DNA from: Variovorax ginsengisoli
GTDB lineage: Bacteria > Pseudomonadota > Gammaproteobacteria > Burkholderiales > Burkholderiaceae_C
Length of the DNA: 64,000 nt
Assembly: GCF_030486595.1 (NCBI RefSeq)
Contig: NZ_JAUJZH010000010.1
Span: 162,168 to 226,167 of the forward strand
Direction of reading: 5' to 3'
The position numbers and the translations under genes were made by a program. Below, in pieces: positions 8,913 to 17,448 of the stretch. Position 1 is the stretch's first letter; each line of letters opens with the position of its first letter. The notes under the pieces are model-generated. The model did no database searches and was not told where the DNA came from. It saw nothing but the letters and a program-made list of their open reading frames with translations.

Positions 8913-9719
8913 CTACTCGACGACCAGCCCCTTCAGAGCCGGATCGGCGGGCGGCACGCGCAGCTTCATGTCCTTGAGCGTCTTCACCAGCAGCCCGGCG
9001 ATCATCAGGTTGCGGTGATGCTTGCTGTCGGCCGGGATGACGTACCACGGCGCGTCGTCGGTCGACGTGGCGGTCAGCGCCTTTTCGTAGGCCGCCTGGT
9101 AGGCGTCCCACTTCTTGCGCACCGCCAGGTCGTCGAGCGAGAACTTCCAGTGTTTGTCGGGCTGGTCGACCCGCTCCTGCAGGCGCACGCGCTGCTCCTG
9201 CTTGCTGATGTGCAGCATGCATTTGACGATGACTGTGCCGGTCTGGGTCAGCAGGCGCTCGAAGTCGTTGATCTGGGCATAGCGCTGCCGGGTCTGGTCC
9301 TTGTCGATCCAGCCTTCGACCACCGGCACCAGCACGTCTTCGTAGTGGCTGCGGTTCCAGACCGTGATCTCGCCGGCGCGCGGCACCACGGCATGGCAGC
9401 GCCACAGGAAGTCGCGCGCGCGCTCTTCCTCGGTCGGCGCCTTGAAGGCCGTCACCTTGACGCCCAGCGGCGAGGTGCGCGAGAACACCCAGCGGATGGT
9501 GCCGTCCTTGCCGCTGGTGTCCAGCCCCTGCAGCACCAGCAGCAGCTTGCGCCGGCCTTCGGCGTGCAGCACGTTCTGCAGCCGGTCGAGCTCGATGGCC
9601 AGTGTGTCGAGCTGCTCGCGCTGGGCGTCGTCGCCGCCGGAAGAGAACGGCGTCGCGGCCGGATCGACGCCGGACAGCTTGAACTTGGGACCGGCACGGA
9701 ATTTCTTGAAACTGGCCAT
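8913..9719 (-). CDS. ppk2: Polyphosphate kinase 2 family protein
   Basis: PPK2 enzymes transfer phosphate between polyphosphate and nucleotides. The 268-residue single-domain protein has a Walker A-type LQGLDTSGKDGTIR (about residues 65-78), the WRCHAVVPRAGEI segment, a Walker B-type WNRSHYEDVLV and the lid-like region KQEQRVRLQERV. Single-domain length fits class I or III PPK2; the exact nucleotide specificity cannot be read from sequence alone. The ATG at 9719 (MASFKKFRAG) is chosen over a longer frame that overlaps hslR. Confidence 0.9.
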   Translation of the reverse strand: MASFKKFRAGPKFKLSGVDPAATPFSSGGDDAQREQLDTLAIELDRLQNVLHAEGRRKLLLVLQGLDTSGKDGTIRWVFSRTSPLGVKVTAFKAPTEEERARDFLWRCHAVVPRAGEITVWNRSHYEDVLVPVVEGWIDKDQTRQRYAQINDFERLLTQTGTVIVKCMLHISKQEQRVRLQERVDQPDKHWKFSLDDLAVRKKWDAYQAAYEKALTATSTDDAPWYVIPADSKHHRNLMIAGLLVKTLKDMKLRVPPADPALKGLVVE

Positions 9720-9732
9720 GGCAGGGGGTCTT

Positions 9733-10161
9733 TCAGGTCTCGTCGTCGGGATCGATGGAGGCGCTCCAGCGGCTGTCCCAGTCGGCGCGCCGGGCGCCGT
9801 CGAGGTCACGCCGGTCGCGCTTGGTGGGGCGGCCCTGCTCGATGCTCAACGCCGGTTCGCTGCCGAGCCGGCGCTGCTCGCGTGCCGCCGCCTGGGCCGC
9901 CAGGCTCTCGGGAGTTTCTTCGTAGAGCTGCTGGGCCACCGGGGCCGGGCCGCGCTGGCCGCTGATGCCGCGCACCCAGACCACCCGCGACAGGCTGCCG
10001 AGACGCAAGCTGACCGTGTCGCCCACCTTGACCTCGCGCGAGGCCTTGGCGACATCGCCGTTGACCTGCACGCGGTTCTTGCCGATCTCGTCGGCGGCCA
10101 GCGAGCGCGTCTTGAAGAAGCGCGCCGCCCAGAGCCATTTGTCGATTCGAAGTCGGTCCAT
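9733..10161 (-). CDS. hslR: S4-domain RNA-binding protein, Hsp15/HslR family
   Basis: HslR binds stalled 50S ribosome-nascent-chain complexes and recycles them, chiefly under heat stress. The 142-residue protein begins with the S4 domain (MDRLRIDKWLWAARFFKTR, then NRVQVNGDVAK and KVGDTVSLR) and ends in a basic/acidic tail (GRPTKRDRRDLDGARRADW) typical of the family. It lies between ppk2 and the tctE-like kinase gene, five bases from the latter's stop, so it may be co-transcribed with it. Confidence 0.9.
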   Translation of the reverse strand: MDRLRIDKWLWAARFFKTRSLAADEIGKNRVQVNGDVAKASREVKVGDTVSLRLGSLSRVVWVRGISGQRGPAPVAQQLYEETPESLAAQAAAREQRRLGSEPALSIEQGRPTKRDRRDLDGARRADWDSRWSASIDPDDET

Positions 10162-10165
10162 GAGT

Positions 10166-11578
10166 TCAGCGATTGTCGCGCGCCAGCGGGATTCGCACGA
10201 CGGCGTCCAGCCCGACGGTCCGGCCGCCGGCCTCGCGGTTGTCCAGCGCGATGGTGCCGCCCAGGGCCAGCACGATCTCGCGGCAGATCGCCAGCCCCAG
10301 GCCGGAGCCGCTGCCCACGTCGCCGGCCGCGAACGGCGCGAACAGCCGCTGGCGCAGCGCGTCGGAGATGCCGCGGCCTTGGTCGCTGACCTGCAGCAGC
10401 GCCAGCTCGCCTTCGGCATGAACCCGCACCGTCAGCGCCGCCGCGCGCGGGCTGTGCTTGATGGCGTTGTGCAGCAGGTTGCGCGCGAGCTCCTGCAGCA
10501 TCCAGAGATGGGCGCGCACCGGCACCGGCGCCGAATCCGTCGAGAGCTCGAAGTCGAGCGCCTTGTCGGCGACCAGCGGCGACAGGTCGAGCGCCACCGC
10601 GCGCACCGCGTCGGCCAGGTCCAGGGTGACCGACTCGGGCTGCTGGCGCAGCTGCTCGACCTTTGCCAGCGACAGCATCTGGTTGGCCAGCGCGGTCGCG
10701 CGCTCGACGGTCTCGCTGATCTCGCCCAGCGCCTGGTCGGGCGGGACGTCGCCGCGGCGGGCCGACTGCACCTGCGCCTTGAGCACCGCGAGCGGCGTGC
10801 GCAGCTGGTGCGCGCTGTCCCGCACGAAGCGCTTCTGGTGGTCGAGCAGGCGCTGCAGGCGGCCCATGACCTGGGTCGTGGCGTCGATCAGCGGGCGCAG
10901 CTCGCGCGGCGCGTCGGGGGCGTCTATCGGCGACAGGTCGTCGGCGGCGCGGGCCTGGATCGCCTCGCCCAGCGCGCGCACCGGGCGGGTGGCGCGCTGC
11001 ACCACGACGACCGTGACCGCGGCGATCACCCCCATCAGCACCAGCTGGCGCCATAACATGTCGACCAGCAGCTTGCGCGCCAGCGTTTCGCGCAACTCCA
11101 GCGTCTCCGCCACCTGCACCACGGCCATCGCGCGTCCGCGGCCGCTGGCGATCGGCTGCAGCAGCACGGCGACGCGCACCGGCATGGCGCGGAACTCGGC
11201 GTCGTAGAAGTCGACCAGCGCGGCATAGGGCGGGCGGTTCGGCAGCTTGCCACGCCAGAAGGGCAGTTCCTCGAAGCCCGAGACCAGCTGGCCGTCCAGC
11301 GCCGAGACCCGGTAGTACATCCGGCTCTGGTTGTCGGCCTCGAAGGCCTCGAGGGCGGAGTAGGGGACGATGGCGCGCAGCGTGGCCGCCTCGTCGTAGC
11401 CTTCGACGTCGAGCTGCTCGCCGATGGTCTTGGCCGAGGCCAGCAGCGTGCGGTCGTAGGCGGTCGTGGCGGCAGCCAGGCTCTGCCGGTAGAGGCTCAC
11501 GCTGTTGATGAGGATGAACACGGCGATCGGCCCCAGGATGCCCATGAGCAGCCGGGCGCGCAGCGAGGTGGCCCGCAT
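10166..11578 (-). CDS. tctE: Sensor histidine kinase, TctE-like
   Basis: This 470-residue membrane kinase has a first transmembrane helix near residues 10-28, a periplasmic sensor domain of about 120 residues, and a second helix near 160-178. A short HAMP-like stretch, the H-box SAHQLRTPLAVLK, the N-box NLLHNAIKHSP and G-boxes (DQGRGI, GSGLGLAI) follow. The ATG overlaps the response-regulator stop (TGATG), so the two are translationally coupled. Divergence from tctCBA is the arrangement of TctDE tricarboxylate sensors. Citrate or a similar ligand is inferred from that context. Confidence 0.88.
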   Translation of the reverse strand: MRATSLRARLLMGILGPIAVFILINSVSLYRQSLAAATTAYDRTLLASAKTIGEQLDVEGYDEAATLRAIVPYSALEAFEADNQSRMYYRVSALDGQLVSGFEELPFWRGKLPNRPPYAALVDFYDAEFRAMPVRVAVLLQPIASGRGRAMAVVQVAETLELRETLARKLLVDMLWRQLVLMGVIAAVTVVVVQRATRPVRALGEAIQARAADDLSPIDAPDAPRELRPLIDATTQVMGRLQRLLDHQKRFVRDSAHQLRTPLAVLKAQVQSARRGDVPPDQALGEISETVERATALANQMLSLAKVEQLRQQPESVTLDLADAVRAVALDLSPLVADKALDFELSTDSAPVPVRAHLWMLQELARNLLHNAIKHSPRAAALTVRVHAEGELALLQVSDQGRGISDALRQRLFAPFAAGDVGSGSGLGLAICREIVLALGGTIALDNREAGGRTVGLDAVVRIPLARDNR

Positions 11579-12252
11579 CACGCGTCTTCGCGCAGCAGGT
11601 AGCCCAGGCCGCGCAGCGTCATCAGCGTCGCGCCGGTGGCGGCGAGCTTCTTGCGCAGCCGGTAGACCACGACCTCGATGGCTTCGTACTGCACGTCGGC
11701 CTCGCCCGGAAACACCAGCTCGAACAGGCGCTCCTTGCTGACCGCGTGGCCGGGCTTGGCCATCAGCGCTTTCAGCAGCGCCAGTTCGCGCGGCGTCAGT
11801 TCGAGCACCTCGGCGCGGTGGTAGATGGCGCCGCTGTCGGGTTCGTAGCGCAGGCCCCCGACTTCCGGCAGGCGCGCCGTCGCCTCGGCGCCCTGGTGAC
11901 GCCGCTTGAGCGCCCGGATGCGGGCCTCGAGTTCGTCGAGGTCGAAGGGCTTGGGCAGGTAGTCGTCGGCCCCGGCGTTGAGGCCGACGATGCGGTCGCC
12001 GACCGTGCCGCGGGCGGTGAGCAGCAGCACCGGCGTGCGCAGCCCGGCGGCGCGCGCCTGGGCCAGCACCTGCAGGCCGTCGAGCCCGGGCAGGCTGAGG
12101 TCGAGCGCCACCACGTCGGGTTCGAGCGCCCGCCACTGGGCCAGCGCCTGAGCGCCGTCGCCGCAGATCCGGACGTCGATGTGGCGCCGCCCGAGCGTGC
12201 GCTGCAAGGTGGTTTGCATCGACGGATCGTCTTCGACTAGCAGCAGCTTCAT
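11578..12252 (-). CDS. tctD: OmpR-family response regulator, TctD-like
   Basis: This 224-residue regulator starts MKLLLVEDDPSM. It has the acidic pair, the phospho-acceptor aspartate in VVALDLSLPGLDG, the conserved Thr/Lys (LLLTARG, YLPKPFDLDEL), and a winged-helix DNA-binding domain (LTPRELALLKALM, EVVVYRLRKKL). The start at 12252 gives the canonical N-terminus; an upstream in-frame start would add 14 unrelated residues. It is inferred to activate the divergent tctCBA operon 112 bases away when phosphorylated by its partner kinase. Confidence 0.9.
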   Translation of the reverse strand: MKLLLVEDDPSMQTTLQRTLGRRHIDVRICGDGAQALAQWRALEPDVVALDLSLPGLDGLQVLAQARAAGLRTPVLLLTARGTVGDRIVGLNAGADDYLPKPFDLDELEARIRALKRRHQGAEATARLPEVGGLRYEPDSGAIYHRAEVLELTPRELALLKALMAKPGHAVSKERLFELVFPGEADVQYEAIEVVVYRLRKKLAATGATLMTLRGLGYLLREDA

Positions 12253-12364
12253 GGCGCGATTTTCGGTGTTTACCCCAGTCCGAAGGACAGCCAACTGACA
12301 GCAGGGCGGCGCATCATAGCGGCGTCAGCTTCTACTCAGCTTGCCAAAATCCAAGGAGACCCGC
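12253..12364. promoter_or_regulatory. Divergent tctD / tctC control region
   Basis: The 112-base gap should hold both promoters and the TctD operator. A strong ribosome site AAGGAG at 12353-12358 serves tctC. I could not pick out a convincing repeat pair for TctD by eye. Confidence 0.5.
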
Positions 12365-13324
12365 ATGCGTCGCGATACCTTTCTGAAGTCACTGGCCGCC
12401 CTGGCCGCCACCGGTGCCCTGCCGCTGTCGGCCTGGGCCGCTCCCAACGTCAAGATGATGATCCCCGCCAATCCGGGCGGCGGCTGGGACACCACCGGGC
12501 GGGCGCTGGGCAAGGCCCTGACCGATGCCAAGCTGGCCGACACCGTGACCTTCGACAACAAGGGCGGCGCCGCCGGCGCACTGGGCCTGGCCCAGTTCGT
12601 CAACGGTTCCAAGGGCGACCCGAACGCGATGATGATCATGGGCGCCGTGATGCTGGGCGGCATCATTACCGGCAAGCCGCCGGTGAGCCTGTCGCAGGCG
12701 ACGCCGATCGCCCGCATCACGAGCGAATACAACGTCTTCGTGCTGCCCGCCAGCTCGCCCCTGAAGACCATGAAGGACGTGGTCGAGCAGCTCAAGAAGG
12801 ACCCGGGCAGCGTCAAGTGGGGCGGCGGCTCGCGCGGCTCCACCGAGCACATCGCCGCGGCCATGATCGCGCAGAAGGTCGGCGTCGATCCCTCGAAGAT
12901 CAACTACGTCGCGTTCCGTGGCGGCGGCGAGGCGACGGCGGCGATCCTGGGCGGCAATGTCACGGTCGGCGGCAGCGGCTTCAGCGAATTCGCCGAGTAC
13001 ATCAATGCTGGCAAGATGCGCGCCATCGCGGTGACCTCGGCCCAGCGGCTGACGGGCATCAACGTGCCGACGCTCAAGGAGCAGGGAATCGACGTCGAGA
13101 TCGGCAACTGGCGCGGCGTCTACGGCGCGCCCGGCATCACGCCCGAGCAGCGCAAGGCGCTGACCGACATGGTGCTGGCGGCGCTCAAGACGCCGACCTG
13201 GGGCGAGGCGCTCAAGAAGAACGACTGGACGCCGGCAGTGCTGTCCGGCGAGGCCTTCGCCAAGTTCGTCGACGACGAGTTCGCGAGCCTGCGCGCGACC
13301 ATGGTCAAGTCGGGCATGGTTTGA
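12365..13324 (+). CDS. tctC: Tripartite tricarboxylate transporter substrate-binding protein
   Basis: TctC (Bug family) captures a carboxylate ligand in the periplasm and hands it to TctAB. The 319-residue protein has a signal peptide (MRRDTFLKSLAALAATG ... LSAWA), then VKMMIPANPGGGWDTTGRA, the ligand-loop signature of the family, and KWGGGSRGSTEH. The ATG at 12365 follows AAGGAG at 7-base spacing. The ligand cannot be read from sequence; a tricarboxylate is suggested by TctDE. A hairpin with a T-tract lies between this gene and tctB. Confidence 0.92.
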   Translation: MRRDTFLKSLAALAATGALPLSAWAAPNVKMMIPANPGGGWDTTGRALGKALTDAKLADTVTFDNKGGAAGALGLAQFVNGSKGDPNAMMIMGAVMLGGIITGKPPVSLSQATPIARITSEYNVFVLPASSPLKTMKDVVEQLKKDPGSVKWGGGSRGSTEHIAAAMIAQKVGVDPSKINYVAFRGGGEATAAILGGNVTVGGSGFSEFAEYINAGKMRAIAVTSAQRLTGINVPTLKEQGIDVEIGNWRGVYGAPGITPEQRKALTDMVLAALKTPTWGEALKKNDWTPAVLSGEAFAKFVDDEFASLRATMVKSGMV

Positions 13325-13345
13325 ACGCCTGATCGGCACGGCAAC

Positions 13346-13379
13346 GGGCGCAGGCCGTCGATCGGCCTGCGCCCTTTTT
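13346..13379 (+). terminator. Intra-operon terminator/attenuator between tctC and tctB
   Basis: A perfect 11-base-pair stem (arms GGGCGCAGGCC and GGCCTGCGCCC, 7-base loop) is followed by TTTTT. It sits 22 bases after tctC and 24 before tctB. Partial termination here would make more binding protein than membrane subunits. Confidence 0.85.
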
Positions 13380-13403
13380 CCGCCCCCAGCGAGGTCCAGA
13401 AGA

Positions 13404-13937
13404 ATGTCCAACATCGACTCACTCCCCCATTCACCCCCGCCTTTGTGGCCGCAGACGCTGGTCGGCGCCGGGGTTCTCGTCACCGGGCTGGCGCTCGCCT
13501 TCGGTGCCATCGGCATTTCGTCCGAGGCCGGCTACGGCGGTGTCGGGCCCAACTTCCTGCCCTGGCTGGTGTCGATCGCGCTGACCATCTGCGGCGGCTG
13601 GATCGTCTGGGAGTCACGCACCGGCGGCTTCCGCGAAATGGACCAGCCTTCGGGCGCCACCAAGGCCTACTGGGCCGGTTTCATCTGGGTCTCGGCGGGC
13701 TTGCTGCTCAACGCGGCGCTGATCACCAGCATCGGCTTCATCCTGAGCTGCACCCTGTGCTATCTGCTCGCGGTGCAGGGCCTGCGCCGCGCCAGCGGGC
13801 AAGGCGGCGTCAACTTGCCGCGCACCTGGATCATCGACCTCGTGACCGGCCTGCTGATCGCGGCGCCGGTCTTCTGGACGTTCACCAAGTTCCTGGCGAT
13901 CAACCTGCCGGGCCTGACCGCCACGGGCTGGATCTGA
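13404..13937 (+). CDS. tctB: Tripartite tricarboxylate transporter TctB (small membrane subunit)
   Basis: A 177-residue protein with four hydrophobic segments (about residues 14-36, 44-64, 88-125 as a pair, 145-170). It has the poorly conserved TctB pattern, including GGVGPNFLPWLVSIALTICG-type sequence near residues 45-65. It forms the small membrane subunit with TctA. A GAGG ribosome site lies before the ATG, and tctA starts one base after its stop. Confidence 0.88.
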   Translation: MSNIDSLPHSPPPLWPQTLVGAGVLVTGLALAFGAIGISSEAGYGGVGPNFLPWLVSIALTICGGWIVWESRTGGFREMDQPSGATKAYWAGFIWVSAGLLLNAALITSIGFILSCTLCYLLAVQGLRRASGQGGVNLPRTWIIDLVTGLLIAAPVFWTFTKFLAINLPGLTATGWI

Positions 13938-13938
13938 C

Positions 13939-15450
13939 ATGGATATCTTCAACGCATTGATGCACGGCTTCGCGCTGGCGATCACGCCCGCGAACCTTCT
14001 CTGGTGCCTGGTCGGCTGCGCCCTGGGCACGGCGGTCGGCGTGCTGCCCGGCATCGGCCCGGCGGTCGCCGTCGCGATGCTGCTGCCGATCACCGGCAAG
14101 GTCGACGTCACGGCCTCGATGATCTTCTTCTCGGGGATCTACTACGGGGCGATGTACGGCGGCTCGACCACCTCGATCCTGCTCAACACGCCCGGCGAGA
14201 CCGCCAGCATGGTGACCGCCATGGAGGGCAACAAGATGGCCAAGAGCGGGCGCGCCGGGGCGGCGCTCGCCACGGCGGCGATCGGCTCCTTCGTCGCCGG
14301 CACCATCGCCACCGTGATCGTCACGCTGTTCGCGCCCTTCGTGGCCGACTTCGCGGTCAAGCTCGGCCCGCCCGAGTATTTCCTGCTGATGCTGCTGGCC
14401 TTCACCACCGTGAGCGCGGTGCTCGGCAAGAGCACGCTGCGCGGCATGACGGCGCTGTTCATCGGCCTGGCGGCCGGATGTATCGGACTCGACCAGATCT
14501 CGGGCCAGGGCCGCTACACGGGCGGCATCCCCGAGTTGCTCGACGGCATCGAGATCGTGCTGGTCGCGGTCGGCCTGTTCGCGGTCGCCGAGGTGCTATA
14601 CGCCGTGCTCTACGAGGGCAAGGTGGTCGAAGGGCAGAACAAGCTCAGCCGCGTCCACATGACTGCGCGCGACTGGAAGCGCTCGATCCCTGCCTGGCTG
14701 CGGGGCACCGCGATCGGCACGCCCTTCGGCTGCATCCCGGCCGGTGGCACCGAGATCCCGACCTTCCTGAGCTACGCGACCGAAAAGAAGCTGGCCAAGG
14801 ATTCGGATGCCAAGGCCGAGTTCGGCACCAGCGGCGCGATCGAAGGCGTGGCCGGCCCCGAGGCTGCCAACAACGCCACCGTGACGGCGGCGCTGATTCC
14901 GCTGCTGACGCTCGGCATCCCGACCTCGAACACCACCGCCATCCTGCTCGGCGCCTTTCAGAACTACGGCATCCAGCCGGGGCCGCAGTTGTTCACGACG
15001 TCGGCCGCGCTGGTCTGGGCGCTGATCGCCTCGCTCTACATCGGCAACGTGATGCTGCTGGTCCTGAACCTGCCGATGGTCGGGCTGTGGGTCAAGCTGC
15101 TCAAGATACCGAAGCCGCAGCTTTACGCGGGCATCCTGATCTTCGCCACGGTCGGTGCCTACGGCATGCGCCAGAGCGCCTTCGACCTGGTGCTGCTGTA
15201 TGTCATCGGCGTGCTCGGCGTCGTGATGCGGCGCTACGACTTCCCGACCGCGCCGGTGGTCGTCGGCATGATCCTCGGGCCGCTGGCCGAAGCGCAGCTG
15301 CGCAACGCGATGTCGATCGGCGAGGGCAGCGCGACGGTGTTCTTCCAGCGCCCGATGTCGATCGTGCTGGTGATCATCGTGCTGGCGGTGATGATCCTGC
15401 CGCGCGTGGCCAAGCGGCTGAGCGAGCGGCGCGCCGCCGCAGCCGCCTGA
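13939..15450 (+). CDS. tctA: Tripartite tricarboxylate transporter TctA (large permease)
   Basis: TctA is the 12-helix permease of the sodium- or proton-coupled TTT family. The 503-residue protein contains [17 protein letters not shown] near residue 35, [22 protein letters not shown] near 70, and the second half-repeat [15 protein letters not shown], all hallmarks of TctA. Length is standard (about 500). It is translated directly after tctB. It should work with TctC and TctB to import a carboxylate under TctDE control. Confidence 0.95.
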   Translation: MDIFNALMHGFALAITPANLLWCLVGCALGTAVGVLPGIGPAVAVAMLLPITGKVDVTASMIFFSGIYYGAMYGGSTTSILLNTPGETASMVTAMEGNKMAKSGRAGAALATAAIGSFVAGTIATVIVTLFAPFVADFAVKLGPPEYFLLMLLAFTTVSAVLGKSTLRGMTALFIGLAAGCIGLDQISGQGRYTGGIPELLDGIEIVLVAVGLFAVAEVLYAVLYEGKVVEGQNKLSRVHMTARDWKRSIPAWLRGTAIGTPFGCIPAGGTEIPTFLSYATEKKLAKDSDAKAEFGTSGAIEGVAGPEAANNATVTAALIPLLTLGIPTSNTTAILLGAFQNYGIQPGPQLFTTSAALVWALIASLYIGNVMLLVLNLPMVGLWVKLLKIPKPQLYAGILIFATVGAYGMRQSAFDLVLLYVIGVLGVVMRRYDFPTAPVVVGMILGPLAEAQLRNAMSIGEGSATVFFQRPMSIVLVIIVLAVMILPRVAKRLSERRAAAAA

Positions 15451-15461
15451 GGCCGCGGCGC

Positions 15462-15917
15462 TCAGTTCGCGGCCGAGCCCGCGTCGGACGGGGCGGTCGC
15501 GGTCTGCTGCATCCTGGCGCCCTGCAGGCGCTGCATTTCGGCCATGAATTCCGGGCCGCTGCGCATGCGCTGATAGGCCGCCATCTGGGCCCGGTAGGCC
15601 GGGCTCGACGGGTCGAAGCTGTCCCGGTTGGCGACCTGGCTCATGCCGGAGCGGATCCAGAGATTCGTATCGGCGGCGACCTCGACCCGGCTCATCGCGC
15701 CGGTCGCGGGATCGGCGGGGCCGACGCGATACTCCTGCGGCGCACTCATCATCGACCGGCTCGCCGCCATGTCGGCCGTGACGGCCGAACGGCTGTAGGC
15801 GCCGCCCGTGGTCGTGATGGGCGCTCCGACCCACTGCTCGGCCGGGACCGTCTGGGCAAAGGCGGTCGCACCGGCCAGCGCGAGGACGGAGACACCGAGA
15901 ACTTGCCTGGCATTCAT
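15462..15917 (-). CDS. Small exported protein, DUF4148-like
   Basis: A 151-residue protein with a clear signal peptide (MNARQVLGVSVLALAGATAFAQ) and a mature part rich in Ala, Met and Arg (SRSAVTADMAASRSMM, YRAQMAAYQRMRSGPEFM). This resembles the many short DUF4148-type periplasmic proteins of Burkholderiales, which often occur in several copies per genome. Function is unknown. A GGGAG ribosome site precedes the ATG. It is convergent with tctA and divergent from the Crp-type gene. Confidence 0.72.
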   Translation of the reverse strand: MNARQVLGVSVLALAGATAFAQTVPAEQWVGAPITTTGGAYSRSAVTADMAASRSMMSAPQEYRVGPADPATGAMSRVEVAADTNLWIRSGMSQVANRDSFDPSSPAYRAQMAAYQRMRSGPEFMAEMQRLQGARMQQTATAPSDAGSAAN

Positions 15918-15966
15918 GATGAAATCTCCCGAAGGCTTGGACGTGCAGTCGCGGACATCGCGGCCA

Positions 15967-15985
15967 TCACAGGGCGTGACTGTGA
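15967..15985. promoter_or_regulatory. Palindrome between divergent DUF4148-like and Crp-type genes
   Basis: TCACAG and CTGTGA form a perfect inverted repeat with a 7-base centre. The halves are the TGTGA/TCACA words used by CRP-type proteins, but in the opposite order to a canonical CRP site. It lies 50 bases upstream of one start and about 75 upstream of the other. It may be an operator for the adjacent regulator. Confidence 0.35.
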
Positions 15986-16060
15986 CGGCTCCGGGCCTTG
16001 GGGGCTGTGCGTTTTGGCACCTCGTTTCTCAATCCGCCCGATGCCGCTGGGAGGTCCGCC

Positions 16061-16765
16061 ATGGCGCTCCAACGTTCCACTCTCGGCCTGCAGCACATCG
16101 CGCTGCTGCAAGGCCTGTCGGCCGAACGGCTGGAGCAGCTGGCGCAGCGCTGCCAATGGAAGAGCCTGCCGGCCGCGACACCGGTGCTGATGCGTTCCGA
16201 GCAGAAGAGCGAGGTCTACTTCGTGGTCTCGGGCGCCCTGCGCGTGACCTCCTACGCGGCCAATGGCCGGCAGGTCACTTTTCGCGATCCGCAGGCGGGC
16301 GAGCATTTCGGCGACATCGCGGCGATCGACGGCCAGCCGCGCTCGGCGGACGTCGTGACGCTCACGCCCGCCGTGGTGGCCAGCCTGGACCGCACTGCGT
16401 TCCTCGAACTGCTGCGCGACGAGCCGATGGTCGCCGAGCGCGTGATGCGCGGCCTGGCGGCGCTGGTGCGGCAGCTGTCGGACCGGGTCATCGATCTGAG
16501 CACGCTCGGGGTCCAGAACCGGGTGCACGCCGAACTGCTGCGGCTCGCCCAACTGGCCGGTGTGGTCGACAACCGCGCGCGGCTGGAGCCGATGCCGACC
16601 CATGCCGAACTGGCCGGGCGGATCAGCACCAACCGCGAACAGGTCACGCGGGAGCTCAACGCGCTGCGCCGCGAGGGCGTGCTCGCCAAGGACGGCAAGG
16701 CGCTGGTGGTGCCTGACGTGGCGCGGCTGGCGGGACTGGTGGCCGAAGTCCGGGGCTTCGACTGA
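16061..16765 (+). CDS. Crp/Fnr-family transcriptional regulator (CRP-type helix)
   Basis: A 234-residue regulator with an N-terminal cyclic-nucleotide-type beta-roll (VYFVVSGALRVTSY, GEHFGDIAAIDGQPRSADV), a dimerisation helix and a C-terminal winged helix (THAELAGRISTNREQVTREL). The recognition helix has R-E-x-x-x-R spacing as in CRP, not the E-x-x-S-R of FNR. It has no N-terminal cysteine cluster, so oxygen sensing by Fe-S is unlikely; a nucleotide effector is possible. The ATG follows GGGAGG. The ligand is unknown. Confidence 0.85.
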   Translation: MALQRSTLGLQHIALLQGLSAERLEQLAQRCQWKSLPAATPVLMRSEQKSEVYFVVSGALRVTSYAANGRQVTFRDPQAGEHFGDIAAIDGQPRSADVVTLTPAVVASLDRTAFLELLRDEPMVAERVMRGLAALVRQLSDRVIDLSTLGVQNRVHAELLRLAQLAGVVDNRARLEPMPTHAELAGRISTNREQVTRELNALRREGVLAKDGKALVVPDVARLAGLVAEVRGFD

Positions 16766-16785
16766 CCTGCGCGGGAGGGCGGTCC

Positions 16786-17442
16786 CTAGTCGTTCGAGCG
16801 CCAGGCCGGCAGCTTCCAGCCGGTCCAGAGCGCCCCGAGACGCAAGACGATCGCGGTCGCGGCAGCAGCGGTCAGTCCGACCCAATCGGGCGCCTGCAGG
16901 GCGTCGGCGCCGACGATGACCCAGGCGCCCGCGAAAGAGCAGATCGCGTACGGCTGATGGTCGCTGAAGGCGCGCGGGATCTCGTTGCAGACGATGTCGC
17001 GCAGCACGCCGCCGAACACCGCGGTCATCATGCCCATCAGCACGGCCACGATCGGCGGCATCGAGGCGCCGAGCGCGATCTGCGTGCCGGTGGCGGTGAA
17101 GAGGCCCAGGCCGAGCGCGTCGGGCCACTGCATCGCGCGCTCGGTGAGCGCGAAATGGCGATCGCGCAGGAACAGCATCGCCGCCATGCACAGCGCCAGC
17201 AGCAGCCACAGCCAGCCCGCATGCTCGACCCAGAAGAAGGGCCGGCGGTCGAGCAGCACATCGCGCAGGGTGCCGCCGCCGAAGGCCGCGAGGCCGGCCA
17301 CCATGACCACGCCGACCGCGTCGAGCCGCTTGCGCGCGGCCTCGATCAGTCCCGATATCGCAAATGCCAGCGTCGCCGCCGCCTCGATCGCGATCTGTGC
17401 ATTGGAGAGCGACAGGACGGTGGAGAGCGGCAGGCTTTGCAT
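16786..17442 (-). CDS. TRIC-type (UPF0126, YadS/YicG) cation channel family protein
   Basis: A 218-residue membrane protein with about seven helices in two inverted repeats. Each repeat carries the family motif: AAFGGGTLRDVLLDRRPFFW (about residues 52-71) and AVFGGVLRDIVCNEIP in the second half. Bacterial TRIC homologues are potassium-permeable trimeric channels. Proteins of this family are also reported to move amino acids (glycine), so the substrate here is open. It is six bases upstream-coupled to the YcnI-PCuAC gene, but no functional link is evident. Confidence 0.85.
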   Translation of the reverse strand: MQSLPLSTVLSLSNAQIAIEAAATLAFAISGLIEAARKRLDAVGVVMVAGLAAFGGGTLRDVLLDRRPFFWVEHAGWLWLLLALCMAAMLFLRDRHFALTERAMQWPDALGLGLFTATGTQIALGASMPPIVAVLMGMMTAVFGGVLRDIVCNEIPRAFSDHQPYAICSFAGAWVIVGADALQAPDWVGLTAAAATAIVLRLGALWTGWKLPAWRSND

Positions 17443-17448
17443 GGGCAG

